From CAYVDH01 sp964450355 (GTDB lineage: Bacteria > Bacteroidota > Bacteroidia > NS11-12g > UBA955): a stretch of DNA of 16,585 nucleotides. Below, one piece after another: positions 8,218-16,585 of this stretch. Location of the stretch: positions 1 through 16,585 of the forward strand of contig CAYVDH010000074.1 of the NCBI GenBank assembly GCA_964450355.1. The letters are read 5' to 3'. The notes beneath the pieces were generated by a model. That model did not search any database, was not told the DNA's origin, and worked only from the letters and a program-made list of their open reading frames with translations. Within the stretch, counting starts at the first letter, position 1, and each line of letters opens with the position of its first letter. The translations under genes and the position numbers were made by a program.

Positions 8218-8877
8218 ATGAAAAAAGTAAATTGTTTAATCATAGATGACCATGTTATTTTCACAAATGCCATGCAAATGTTATTGGGTAGTTTTGATAT
8301 GATTGGCGAGGTCTTAATATGTCCTAATGGCAATGATGGCATTGCCATGTTGCAAAAAGACAAATCTATTCAATTGTTATTTCTTGACTTACACATGCCT
8401 AAAATTAATGGTTTTGAAGTACTATCAGAAATTAAAGAAAAGAATATTGGCGTTAATTGCATAATTATGTCTTCTGTTATTGACCCCATAGTAATTAGTA
8501 AAACATTAGAGTTAGGTGCAAAGGGATACTTGCCAAAAAGTTGCGATTTAAATGAATTAAGACAAGCCATTTTAACTGTTTTAAATCAAGAAACCTATGT
8601 TAGTACCGAATTTACAAAAGACATTCAACGAATTGCTTCAAATTCTACTGAGAGATTTTTGGAGAATGATTTAAGCAAAACCTACAATAATTTATCGGAT
8701 AGAGAAAAAGAAATTGTAAAAATGGTGGCTCAAGGGATGCAAAACAAGGAAATTGCTGAAAAGTTATTTATCAGCCCTTTGACAGTCAAAACACATAGAC
8801 ACAACATACTTCAAAAACTCAATCTAAACAATTCAGCCGCTTTAATTCGGTTTGTTACAGAAATGGGTTTAGTGTAA
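8218..8877 (+). CDS. NarL/FixJ-family response regulator (REC + LuxR-type HTH)
   Basis: A 219-residue two-domain DNA-binding response regulator. The receiver domain (about 3-120) has acidic residues D10 and D11, phosphoacceptor D57 in LLFLDLHMPKINGFEV, switch serine S85/S86, and K107 in GYLPKS. The LuxR/GerE helix-turn-helix (about 156-215) reads LSDREKEIVKMVAQG, NKEIAEKL and SPLTVKTHRHNILQKL. I chose the ATG at 8218 because MKKVNCLIIDDH is the usual family start; an in-frame TTG at 8206 lies within the -7 element. No complete kinase gene lies beside it. The nearest candidate partner is the TPR protein at the left edge, which is not shown to be a kinase. Divergent orientation across a palindrome suggests control of the beta-helix operon and of itself. 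Confidence 0.95.
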   Translation: MKKVNCLIIDDHVIFTNAMQMLLGSFDMIGEVLICPNGNDGIAMLQKDKSIQLLFLDLHMPKINGFEVLSEIKEKNIGVNCIIMSSVIDPIVISKTLELGAKGYLPKSCDLNELRQAILTVLNQETYVSTEFTKDIQRIASNSTERFLENDLSKTYNNLSDREKEIVKMVAQGMQNKEIAEKLFISPLTVKTHRHNILQKLNLNNSAALIRFVTEMGLV

Positions 8878-8891
8878 TTATACTTATAAAT

Positions 8892-10919
8892 TTAAAATTC
8901 AAAAATTTCACTTTCTGTTCCATCTAAATACAAGAATCGGATTCCAAACTTACCTTTATTATCTTCAATTTTCCATTCATTGATATTTCCATTAACTGAA
9001 TTTGTATTAATTAAATCACCATTTTTTTCAGTATAAATCAATACTCTTTTTACCTCATATTTTGATTTGCTCCATGTTAAATAATTTGCTTTTTTATCTC
9101 CTTCTTGCTTTTCTATAACACGTAATTTTATTGACTCTGATTTTAATATCCTACCTGTTTTTATAGCTAGTGGGAATGCTTTTGTTGAAAACAAATTAGA
9201 GTTATCTTCTGCCACTACTGTGTATTCATATTCTGTTAATTCTATTAAATTAGAGTCGGTAAAGCTGGTTTCAAAAGTTTCTTTAACCTTTACCCAATTA
9301 GTTTCACCTGCTTTTCTTTTAAAAACACAATATTTTTTTAAATCTTCAACTTTTACAGCCGTCCAATTAAATGAAACCTTATTTTGATTCACTTGATAAT
9401 TTAAAATTACGGGTTCTGGTGGAGCTATTTTATCTGGTCGTTTTAGTTTTAATGGCTTGCTAAATTTACTGTGATTGTAGTTTTGGTCAACAGCCACAAT
9501 TTTATAAAAAATAAATTCAGTGAGTGTTTTTAACTGAGCGGTATCTATGTAATTATCTCTTTCAATTATATTTGAAATAGCGGTAAATACATGGTCTTCT
9601 TGATTGGCAAAAAATACTTTATAGCCAATAATTTCATCTGTGGTATCTACTGCCCAATTTAAGTTTACTAAACCATTTGTATCAATTGTCCCTTCTAATC
9701 CCCAAGGCTCTTTTGGTGGCACTTGATCTGACACAAATACATAAGCACTATTGCTTAAACTATAATTACCTGCTGTATCGATGGCAAGAATTCGGTAGTA
9801 ACTGCGTTTAAAATTATTTGGTTTTTTAAATTTGTATTCCGTTGTTTTAGCTTTAAACATTTCTGTACTTAAAAGGCTATCAGTTGACTCAGACTTTTTG
9901 CTTTTCAGTATATAATATCCTTTAATATCATAGCTTTCTGAAGGTGTCCATTTCAGTTCTATGTTTTCACCTTTTAACTCTGCTTTTAAAAATGGCTGAT
10001 TAGGCGGTGTTATGTCTCTAGCCATAGTCCCCTCTGATGTATTAGAATAAGTGTATTCTCCAAAACTATTAAGAGCTGCTACACGATAATAGTATGTTTT
10101 ATAATTCCCTACACTATCGCTATAAAAATGATAAAAAGAATTGGTATCAATTGTTGGCACATACAATACTTTATTAATTCTAGTAAAATTAATTTTATCG
10201 GTTGACTTTTCAATCCAATAGCCATTATAGTTCATATCTTGAGCATTCCAACTTAGGGTAATACTGCCATCATTCCCTATAGCATTAAGCGAACTTATTG
10301 CATACTTATCATTTAATGTTTTTCCATATACATACACAAATGCTGCTGCAATACTTTTATCGCCATTTGCCATAGATATTCTGTAAACATAAGATTTATT
10401 ACTATCAACTGTAAAATTATCATCATAGCCAAGTCCTGCAGCTATTGCTGTAGAATTTTTCATAGCGGCATACAGCGAAATAATAAAATATTGATTTTGT
10501 GCTGCCATATCTTGGTTTTGTACACTTTCTAAAAAATTAGATCCAGGGTAATTTTTATTTTCATACAAACATTTGTGAAGCACCGCCATACCTGTATCTT
10601 TATTTTTTGCTCCTGTTTCTAATTCTTGTTTGCTAAGTGCTTTAATGGAATTAGGGGTTATTCTTTGCCAATCTTTGGTCACTTTTTCTTTAGCATCAAG
10701 TGTTAGTTTATCTATCACAACGCCTGTAGTCATCAGATATTCTAATTTTGAATAATCACTGATATTCCATCTTAAACCAATTTTATTTGCTTTAATATTA
10801 TATGTACCTTTTAATACTGTATTAACAGCAGTTTTATTATTTTGGGCAATTAAATTAGAAGTAATTAATAACGCTAAAGTACTTATAACTATGTATTTTA
10901 TTTTCATTGTGTATTTCAT
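8892..10919 (-). CDS. Secreted fibronectin type III repeat protein
   Basis: A 675-residue exported protein. Signal peptide at residues 1-26 (KIKYIVISTLALLITSNLIAQ). Residues 27-200 form a family-specific N-terminal region that begins with an Fn3-like strand (KIGLRW) and contains a helical insert. Four clear Fn3 domains follow at about 205-300, 303-398, 400-495 and 498-590, each with a conserved core tryptophan (LSW, LKW, LNW, FNW) and a closing YYRVAALNxxGEYTYS-type strand. Residues about 594-675 form a degenerate fifth domain. No T9SS sorting domain is present. The ATG overlaps the stop codon of the upstream gene (TAATG), so translation is probably coupled. ATG at 10905-10907 is an alternative start. 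It ends 14 bp from the convergent response-regulator gene with no clear terminator hairpin. Probably works with the upstream Ig-like protein at the cell surface; function unknown. Confidence 0.92.
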   Translation of the reverse strand: MKYTMKIKYIVISTLALLITSNLIAQNNKTAVNTVLKGTYNIKANKIGLRWNISDYSKLEYLMTTGVVIDKLTLDAKEKVTKDWQRITPNSIKALSKQELETGAKNKDTGMAVLHKCLYENKNYPGSNFLESVQNQDMAAQNQYFIISLYAAMKNSTAIAAGLGYDDNFTVDSNKSYVYRISMANGDKSIAAAFVYVYGKTLNDKYAISSLNAIGNDGSITLSWNAQDMNYNGYWIEKSTDKINFTRINKVLYVPTIDTNSFYHFYSDSVGNYKTYYYRVAALNSFGEYTYSNTSEGTMARDITPPNQPFLKAELKGENIELKWTPSESYDIKGYYILKSKKSESTDSLLSTEMFKAKTTEYKFKKPNNFKRSYYRILAIDTAGNYSLSNSAYVFVSDQVPPKEPWGLEGTIDTNGLVNLNWAVDTTDEIIGYKVFFANQEDHVFTAISNIIERDNYIDTAQLKTLTEFIFYKIVAVDQNYNHSKFSKPLKLKRPDKIAPPEPVILNYQVNQNKVSFNWTAVKVEDLKKYCVFKRKAGETNWVKVKETFETSFTDSNLIELTEYEYTVVAEDNSNLFSTKAFPLAIKTGRILKSESIKLRVIEKQEGDKKANYLTWSKSKYEVKRVLIYTEKNGDLINTNSVNGNINEWKIEDNKGKFGIRFLYLDGTESEIFEF

Positions 10920-12319
10920 TATCTAAAAGATTTTCCTGCTACTCCTTTTACTAAATTTTTATTCACACCTCTTCCAAAGCTAGCTATTCCTGCATTAAAC
11001 GAATTCCAATTTTGAGCGTTGTTTGCACCTTTATAACCAGCTGGATTTACTCTTGCATCAATTATTACTTGAACAGGATTTTCTATTGCAGGGCGCACAT
11101 TTATTGGACATTCATACATAATATTATTTATTTGAAATGTTATGGGAATTACAAATTCTCCACTTCTATTAAAAAAACCTCCTAGACTTTTATTAATCCC
11201 AAAATTAAACAATGGAGGTGTATAAGGAATTTTTATTTCTTCACCATAGCTATTTTTTGATGGACAATTTACAATATAGGCATTATTTGCATTCGCTCCT
11301 CGGCAAATTACATATCCTTTGAAATCTATTTTAACATCTGATATTCCCGAAATTTCAGAAAGAAAAGTTTTAGTTCTTTCATAATCAAACGTATTTAAAT
11401 TATCAAACAAAGGAGGTATGATAGTTCTTACATTATTTTTAAATATGGAACTACTGGTATATTCTTCGTAATCTGGACTAATAAATTTTTCACCATAAAA
11501 ATTAATTGAATTAATTGGGCATTTCAGTGGTAAACTATTGATAAAGCGTGCATTGGTTTCTTTAGAATTTGCTCTAGATAATAAAATTAAGTTTCCACCA
11601 CTACCAACTTTTATTTCATTAAGAGTTAGGTTGGCAATTTTCTCTTCCAATGTTTTATAAGCACTAGTTGTAAAATGAATATAAGAAACAGTAAGTCCTT
11701 GAACAGCACGTGAAATTCCAGATAACATTCCTTTTTGCATTTTATATATTCCCCCAAATTGATTATTCACTACTTGAGTTGTTGATTTTCCAGAGCCACT
11801 ATTTTGAGCAGATTTTATAATAAACTCAATTCTGTATTCAGAGTTTAGTGCCAAATTAAATTTATCAAATTCCCATTTTGTATTTTTGAATCGAATTAAT
11901 TTATTGTCTATTGCTTCATCACCTTTCATTAATACAGCATATATTTTTGCATTAGAATTGTTAGGTACATCAAAATAAGAGGAGTTTAAAACCTTATTAA
12001 ACTCAAAGAAGAAACTACTATTACTATTATTATCTATAAAACTGGAATGGCTATGCAAAGGATAAGAATTTACCAATAATTGAGAAGGGATAGTTTTTAA
12101 ACCTTTATTCGTAATAAAAGTATAGGTGTGAATTTCTTCTAGCTTTTTACCATTTTCAATAATAGGAGTATAAATGCCATTTTCAGTTTTGGCTTCATTT
12201 AAGCTAGCTTTAATAGTAAAAGTATATTGCGTTTCGGGCAATAATAAATCGGTAGATTCAAATATTAAAGTATTATTTGTTCCTTGTGCTAGTTTAAAAT
12301 AATTTTGGCCAAAAATTTT
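10919..12319 (-). pseudogene. 5'-truncated large Ig-like (SbsA-type) surface protein, C-terminal part only
   Basis: About 440 residues follow the TTG at 12239-12241, but the frame stays open and meaningful upstream of it (KLAQGTNNTLIFESTDLL) until a stop at 12320-12322, with no plausible start or signal peptide. The start of the protein is therefore missing. The first visible part, LLLPETQYTFTIKA...HTYTFITN, is the second half of a bacterial SbsA/Big_5 Ig-like domain, a fold normally repeated in much longer exported proteins. The remainder (about 60-440) is rich in beta strands and I do not recognise it. The C-terminus has no T9SS sorting domain. The coding sequence is intact to its stop, which overlaps the Fn3 gene start by one base. 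The truncation coincides with the junction at about 12300. A functional short product from the TTG is unlikely. Confidence 0.75.
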
Positions 12320-12676
12320 TTAGACGAATTTGTTAAAGACAATAAGCTAAAAAACATAACTATTTCTAATGATGCTAAAGATAAATTAATGAGGTATTCT
12401 TTTCCTGGCAATGTAAGGGAACTTAAATCGATAATAGATTTAGCTGCTGTAATGTGCAATGGCAAAGAAATACAAGAAGATGACATTACCTATACTTCTA
12501 TTTCGGATGACAATTTATTTATAGTAGAGAAAAGAACATTAAGACAATACAATTGTGACATAATAAAGTATTTTTTAAAGAAAAATAACAACGATGTACT
12601 ACTTGTTTCACAAACATTAGATATTGGAAAAAGTACAATTTATAAAATGATTCAAGAGAAAGAAATAATAATATAA
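12293..12676 (+). pseudogene. 5'-truncated sigma-54-dependent (NtrC-type) regulator, C-terminal fragment
   Basis: The frame is open from a stop at 12290-12292, with a TTG at 12305 as the only early start. The protein begins in the middle of an AAA+ domain: ILAKNFLDEF, then the signature YSFPGNVRELKSIIDLAAV, then a Fis-type helix-turn-helix near the C-terminus (LRQYNCDIIKYFL...VSQTLDIGKSTIYKMIQE). The receiver domain, Walker A, GAFTGA loop and Walker B are all absent, so it cannot act as a sigma-54 activator. It lies 4 bp before the FIST gene, which suggests that the complete gene was the response regulator of the FIST and hybrid-kinase operon. Loss of the 5' part coincides with the head-to-head junction. 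Confidence 0.8.
12303..12314. repeat. 12-bp palindrome at the junction of two truncated genes
   Basis: TTTTGGCCAAAA is a perfect inverted repeat lying within the overlap where both truncated genes lose homologous sequence. It reads as coding in both: FGQN on the minus strand, and LAKN of the conserved LAxxFL segment on the plus strand. This fits short-homology joining at an inversion, or a chimeric join in assembly. A palindrome of this length alone could be coincidence. Confidence 0.6.
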
Positions 12677-12680
12677 AAAC

Positions 12681-13820
12681 ATGAAGACATCCTTATATAA
12701 ATATGCTTTTAATACCTGGACAAAGTATTCAAAAAATATCCTAAATGACGATTTAGAAGCCAATTTGGTTTTATGTTTTGGCAATAAGAAAATATTGTCA
12801 CAAAACGATATTTATCATAGTATTAATCAAAAATTTAGAAATGCTGAAATATTAATGTGTAGTACCGCAGGCGAAATTTATCAAGATTCTGTAAGTGATG
12901 ACACTATGGTAGTTACTGCATTACAATTTGAAAAAACAAAATTTAAGACCTCTCAAATCAATATAGCCGATTATGAAAACAGTTATGAAGCCGCAAAATC
13001 TTTAATTAACTTGTTACCTCAAAATGACCTTACTTACATTTTGGTTATCTCGGATGGTAGCGTGGTGAATGGAAGTGAATTAGTGAAAGGATTAAATGAT
13101 GCTACAAATGATAAAGTACTTGTAACTGGTGGATTAGCAGGCGATGATGCTAATTTTGTTTCAACACTTGTAGGACTGAATGAACAACCAAGTACAGGAA
13201 AAATTGCAGCAATAGGTTTTTATGGTGATAATTTAATTGTTTCTCATGGCTCTCAGGGAGGTTGGGATACATTTGGACCTGAAAGATTGGTAACACTTTC
13301 GGAAGGAAATGTGCTTTTTGAAATTGATTATAAAAATGCGTTGGAATTGTACACCAAATATCTTGGCCCAGATGCGAAAGACTTGCCAGGTTCAGCCTTA
13401 CTGTTTCCTTTATCTGTAATTATTCCAGGAAAAAATCAACCTGTGGTTAGAACAATATTGTCTATTGATAACAATAAAAACAGCATGACATTTGCCGGAG
13501 ATATTCCAATTGGCTCTAAAGTTAGATTTATGAAAGCAAACTTTGATAAAATTTCAACTGCTGCTTCAAATGCTGCTCAAAACACTTTAGTAAAACAAAA
13601 TCAAAATCCGCAGTTTGCTTTGCTTATTAGCTGTGTTGGAAGAAAACTAGCTTTGGGGTCACGAATTGATGAAGAGGTGGAATCAGTAAATGAATTGTTC
13701 AAAAACAATACACTACTAAGTGGATTTTATTCCTATGGTGAAATTTCTCCCTTTAATGAAGGTGGATCATGTCAGTTGCACAATCAAACTATGACAATTA
13801 CTTCATTTTATGAATTATAA
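12681..13820 (+). CDS. FIST-domain sensory protein
   Basis: A 379-residue soluble protein with the FIST_N (about 28-215) and FIST_C (about 216-360) domains, close to the usual full length. Recognisable segments are CSTAGEI (60-66), VISDGSVVNGSELVKGL, VTGGLAGDDANF (148-159), GPDAKDLPGSALLFPL, SCVGRKLALGSRIDEE (317-332) and the C-terminal GFYSYGEISPF (348-358). FIST proteins are proposed small-ligand sensors that act with signal-transduction proteins; the ligand here is unknown. There is no signal peptide or membrane segment, so it is cytoplasmic. It starts 4 bp after the sigma-54-type fragment and its last 11 bp overlap the hybrid kinase, indicating tight translational coupling and a shared pathway. 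Confidence 0.95.
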   Translation: MKTSLYKYAFNTWTKYSKNILNDDLEANLVLCFGNKKILSQNDIYHSINQKFRNAEILMCSTAGEIYQDSVSDDTMVVTALQFEKTKFKTSQINIADYENSYEAAKSLINLLPQNDLTYILVISDGSVVNGSELVKGLNDATNDKVLVTGGLAGDDANFVSTLVGLNEQPSTGKIAAIGFYGDNLIVSHGSQGGWDTFGPERLVTLSEGNVLFEIDYKNALELYTKYLGPDAKDLPGSALLFPLSVIIPGKNQPVVRTILSIDNNKNSMTFAGDIPIGSKVRFMKANFDKISTAASNAAQNTLVKQNQNPQFALLISCVGRKLALGSRIDEEVESVNELFKNNTLLSGFYSYGEISPFNEGGSCQLHNQTMTITSFYEL

Positions 13821-16585
13821 TAAACTACTCGAAAAGCAAATTAATAAATTTTTACCAAATGAAATTATTGGAAACGAAAATTTTACTAATTTCATAACGG
13901 CTATCAATAATTCATATAATGCTTTTGAGCGCGACAGAGAACTTTCTGAAAGAGCTTTTAGAATAAGTGAAGAAGAATACACAGAAATAAATAATCAATT
14001 ATTAGAGGAAATAGAATTAAAGAAAAAATCAGTTGAATATCTAAAAGAATCTATAGGAGCAATTACAGGTGAAGATACTAAGAATAACAGTGATGATATT
14101 TTAATAATCACTAGGTATTTAAACCAACAAATAAGTAAAAGAAAAAACGCTGAAAAAGTATTTCAATCGCTTATTTCAAACATGCAAAGTGGCATATTGT
14201 TGGAAAATGAAAACAGGCAAATTGCTTACACAAATCAAATGTTTTGCGATATGTTTGGTATTCCGAATAGTCCAGATCAATTAATTGGAATAGATTGTAC
14301 AAATAGTGCAGAACAAACCAAGTCTTTATTTAAAGACCCTAATGGTTTTGTAAAAAGAATAAACTACATACTGGAATCAAAAAAATTAGTAAACAATGAA
14401 ATTTTAGAACTAGAGGATGGAAGGGTATTTGAACGCAGTTATATACCAATTTTTATAGAAAAAATATATCAAGGACAGCTATGGACCTATACAGATATAA
14501 CGGTACAAAAGAAAGCTCAAGACAAAATTGCAAAAAGCGAATTAACCAATCGATTAATTCTAAATGCAGCTTTAGATGCCATTATTATGATTAATAAGGA
14601 AGGTAGAATTACCTATTGGAATCCTATGGCTGAAAAAATATTTGGATGGAAACAAATTGAAGTGATAAACAAATTACTTTCGGAAACCATTATCCCCAAT
14701 AATTATAAAGCTGCTCACCAAAAAGGTATAGCACAATATTTTGAAAAAGGTGAAGGTCCTGTTTTGAATAAAATAATGGAACTTCCTGCAATTAATAAAG
14801 CTAATGAAGAAATTGCAATTGAACTTTCCATAGTGCCAATACAAGACACCAATGGTACATTTTTTTGTTCCTTTATTAGAGATATATCTGAAAGGAAAAA
14901 ATCAGAACAAATATTAAAGCAAAGCGAAGAAAAATACCGAAATATAATTGCTAACATGAATCTAGGATTAATTGAGGTAGATAATAATGAGCGGATACTT
15001 TTTTCTAATCAGAGTTTTTGTGAAATGAGTGGCTATTCCTATGATGAATTAATTGGCAAAAATGCATCTTCTTTATTAGTTAAAAGCGAAGATAAAAATG
15101 TTGTAAGTAGTAAATTAAGCTTAAGAGCAGAAGGTGTTTCAGATGCTTATGAGGTATTTGCTAAAAATAAAAGAGGTGAAGGTAGATGGTGGTTAGTAAG
15201 TGGCGCCCCTAGGTATAATGACAATGGCGAATTAGTTGGCTCGATAGGTATTCACCTAGATATCACTGAACAAAAAAGAATAGAAAAAGAACTACATGAA
15301 GCAAGGGAATTAGCTGAATCTTCTGCCTATGCAAAACAAAGTTTTTTAGCCAACATGAGCCATGAAATACGAACTCCGTTAAATGCAATTTTGGGCATTG
15401 GTAAACAATTGGCTAAATCCAATCTAAATGCAACTCAAAGTTCCTACATAGAAACCATCAACAATGCTGGCGAACACTTACTTAATATCTTAAATGACAT
15501 TTTAGATTTTTCTAAAATTGAAGCAGGCAAACTCAACATAGAAAACATTGGTTTTAATTTTGCTGAAAACATTCAAAGAACCATTGCAGTAATGCAATAC
15601 AAAGCTCAAGAAAAAGGTCTAATTATCTATTCAAATTTTGACAAAGAAATAAATCCAGTATTGATTGGCGATCCTCTTAGACTAAATCAAATCATCTTAA
15701 ATTTATTAAGCAATGCTATTAAATTTTCTGATAAAGGCAAAATTGAATTAAATTGTAAACTCATTTCTTCCAGCAACATTACTCAAACACTAGAAATAAC
15801 AGTATCTGACCAAGGTTTAGGCATTGATGACCATTTTATAAATACTCTATTTACTAGCTTCACTCAAGAGGACAAATCCGTAAGTAGAAAATTTGGTGGC
15901 ACAGGATTAGGTATGGCAATTACTAAGCAATTGATAGATTTAATGGGTGGAAAAATCCATGTACAAAGTAAGAAAAACCAAGGAACAACTTTTACTATTG
16001 AACTTACTTTCACCAAGGGGCATATAACTGATGTTCATATCAAAGAAACCATTAAAATAGATAGTGAATCACTAAAAAATAAAAAAATATTACTTGTAGA
16101 AGACAATGAATTAAACCGCTTGGTAGTTAGTACCACCTTGTTTAATTTCGGAATAACTATTTCAGAGGCTGTTCATGGTAAAGAAGCTATAAAGTTATTA
16201 GAAAACAATGATTTTGATTTGATATTGATGGACATACAAATGCCAGAAATGGACGGAATTGAAACCACTTCTTGGATTCGAAAAAAATTAAACCTTAATA
16301 TCCCAATCATAGCTTTAACTGCAAATGCCAACAACGATGAAAGAGATAAATGTTTAAACTCTGGCATGAATGATTACCTATCAAAGCCATTTGAAGAAAA
16401 TGACCTCATTAATAAAATAGCCAAATGGACTCAAGAAAAAAAAGAAATAAAACCAACCCTTTACAACCTAGATAAACTCATAGATATGAGCAGGGGTAAC
16501 TCTAATTTTATTAGAAAAATGCTGTTGCTTTTTATTGAGCAAAACCAACTTGCATGCATAGACTTTGAAAAATACATCGAACAAA
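13810..16585 (+). CDS. PAS-containing hybrid histidine kinase, C-terminus cut by window edge
   Basis: I read 925 residues from the ATG at 13810-13812 to the window edge without a stop. In order: N-terminal helical region with a coiled coil (about 1-110, including FERDRELSERAFRISEEEY); PAS domains at about 114-232, 244-366 and 372-490, the later two followed by DISERKKSE and DITEQKRIE; HisKA with phospho-histidine H518 in SFLANMSHEIRTPLNAI; HATPase with N-box N631/N635 (NLLSNAIKFS), DQGLGID (667-673) and FGGTGLGMAI (695-704); receiver domain (about 757-872) with acidic ED, D808 in LMDIQMPEMDG and K859 in SKPF; and the start of an Hpt domain (about 888 on). No transmembrane segment, so cytoplasmic. 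It overlaps the FIST gene by 11 bp. The FIST protein probably provides or modifies its input, with output by phosphorelay, perhaps to the truncated upstream regulator. Confidence 0.95.
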   Translation, partial: MNYNKLLEKQINKFLPNEIIGNENFTNFITAINNSYNAFERDRELSERAFRISEEEYTEINNQLLEEIELKKKSVEYLKESIGAITGEDTKNNSDDILIITRYLNQQISKRKNAEKVFQSLISNMQSGILLENENRQIAYTNQMFCDMFGIPNSPDQLIGIDCTNSAEQTKSLFKDPNGFVKRINYILESKKLVNNEILELEDGRVFERSYIPIFIEKIYQGQLWTYTDITVQKKAQDKIAKSELTNRLILNAALDAIIMINKEGRITYWNPMAEKIFGWKQIEVINKLLSETIIPNNYKAAHQKGIAQYFEKGEGPVLNKIMELPAINKANEEIAIELSIVPIQDTNGTFFCSFIRDISERKKSEQILKQSEEKYRNIIANMNLGLIEVDNNERILFSNQSFCEMSGYSYDELIGKNASSLLVKSEDKNVVSSKLSLRAEGVSDAYEVFAKNKRGEGRWWLVSGAPRYNDNGELVGSIGIHLDITEQKRIEKELHEARELAESSAYAKQSFLANMSHEIRTPLNAILGIGKQLAKSNLNATQSSYIETINNAGEHLLNILNDILDFSKIEAGKLNIENIGFNFAENIQRTIAVMQYKAQEKGLIIYSNFDKEINPVLIGDPLRLNQIILNLLSNAIKFSDKGKIELNCKLISSSNITQTLEITVSDQGLGIDDHFINTLFTSFTQEDKSVSRKFGGTGLGMAITKQLIDLMGGKIHVQSKKNQGTTFTIELTFTKGHITDVHIKETIKIDSESLKNKKILLVEDNELNRLVVSTTLFNFGITISEAVHGKEAIKLLENNDFDLILMDIQMPEMDGIETTSWIRKKLNLNIPIIALTANANNDERDKCLNSGMNDYLSKPFEENDLINKIAKWTQEKKEIKPTLYNLDKLIDMSRGNSNFIRKMLLLFIEQNQLACIDFEKYIEQ

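Noticed and set aside
8878..8891. Possible bidirectional terminator between the convergent regulator and Fn3 genes
   Set aside because: Only 14 AT-rich bases with at best an imperfect short inverted repeat; no GC-containing stem.
12293..12322. Simple frameshift or sequencing error as cause of the two truncated genes
   Set aside because: The genes are on opposite strands and of unrelated families, so no indel can restore either one.
12289..12486. Minus-strand open frame opposite the sigma-54-type fragment
   Set aside because: It is antisense to the clear FPGNVREL-containing frame and has no recognisable content.
14715..14957. Minus-strand open frames within the hybrid kinase (also 16173-16367)
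   Set aside because: Antisense shadows of a continuous kinase frame with all conserved motifs.

Overview
The window is AT-rich and looks like a member of the Bacteroidota. One giant secreted protein ends in a type IX secretion system (T9SS) C-terminal sorting domain. Recognisable promoters carry the Bacteroidota -7 element TAnnTTTG, and there are no Shine-Dalgarno sites. Several families present are typical of the phylum: Fn3 and Ig-like surface proteins, TPR-containing exported proteins, and FIST linked to a PAS hybrid kinase. I cannot place it below phylum. No tRNA, rRNA, CRISPR array, transposase or prophage gene is visible, and no stretch over 300 bp lacks a gene.

Region 1 (1-8877) is a surface-protein locus. 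A NarL/FixJ-type response regulator (8218-8877, +) is transcribed away from three same-strand genes on the minus strand. In transcription order these are a short parallel beta-helix protein, a 1933-residue T9SS substrate with a paralogous N-terminal beta-helix, and an exported TPR protein cut by the left edge. The giant protein carries two repeat systems: six 74-residue beta-sandwich modules, then seventeen 51-residue modules with a cysteine pair each and no length variation. The divergent promoter region holds a perfect 16-bp palindrome, TACACCCTAGGGTGTA. It has the 7-2-7 layout of NarL-family sites and is a natural operator candidate. The TPR protein resembles the sensor half of the TPR histidine kinases that often partner such regulators in this phylum, but its kinase part, if any, lies outside the window.

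Region 2 (8892-about 12310, -) holds a translationally coupled pair: the C-terminal remainder of a large Ig-like (SbsA-type) surface protein, followed through a TAATG overlap by a 675-residue secreted Fn3 protein.

Region 3 (about 12293-16585, +) is a signalling cassette: the C-terminal remainder of a sigma-54-type (NtrC/Fis) regulator, an intact FIST-domain sensor, and an overlapping hybrid histidine kinase (coiled coil, three PAS, HisKA, HATPase, REC, start of Hpt) cut by the right edge.

Regions 2 and 3 meet head to head at about 12290-12322. There two unrelated genes on opposite strands both lose their 5' ends, and a 12-bp palindrome (TTTTGGCCAAAA) lies exactly at the joint. This is a rearrangement breakpoint or an assembly chimera. 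The functional story across 12300 should therefore not be read as one locus until the junction is verified.
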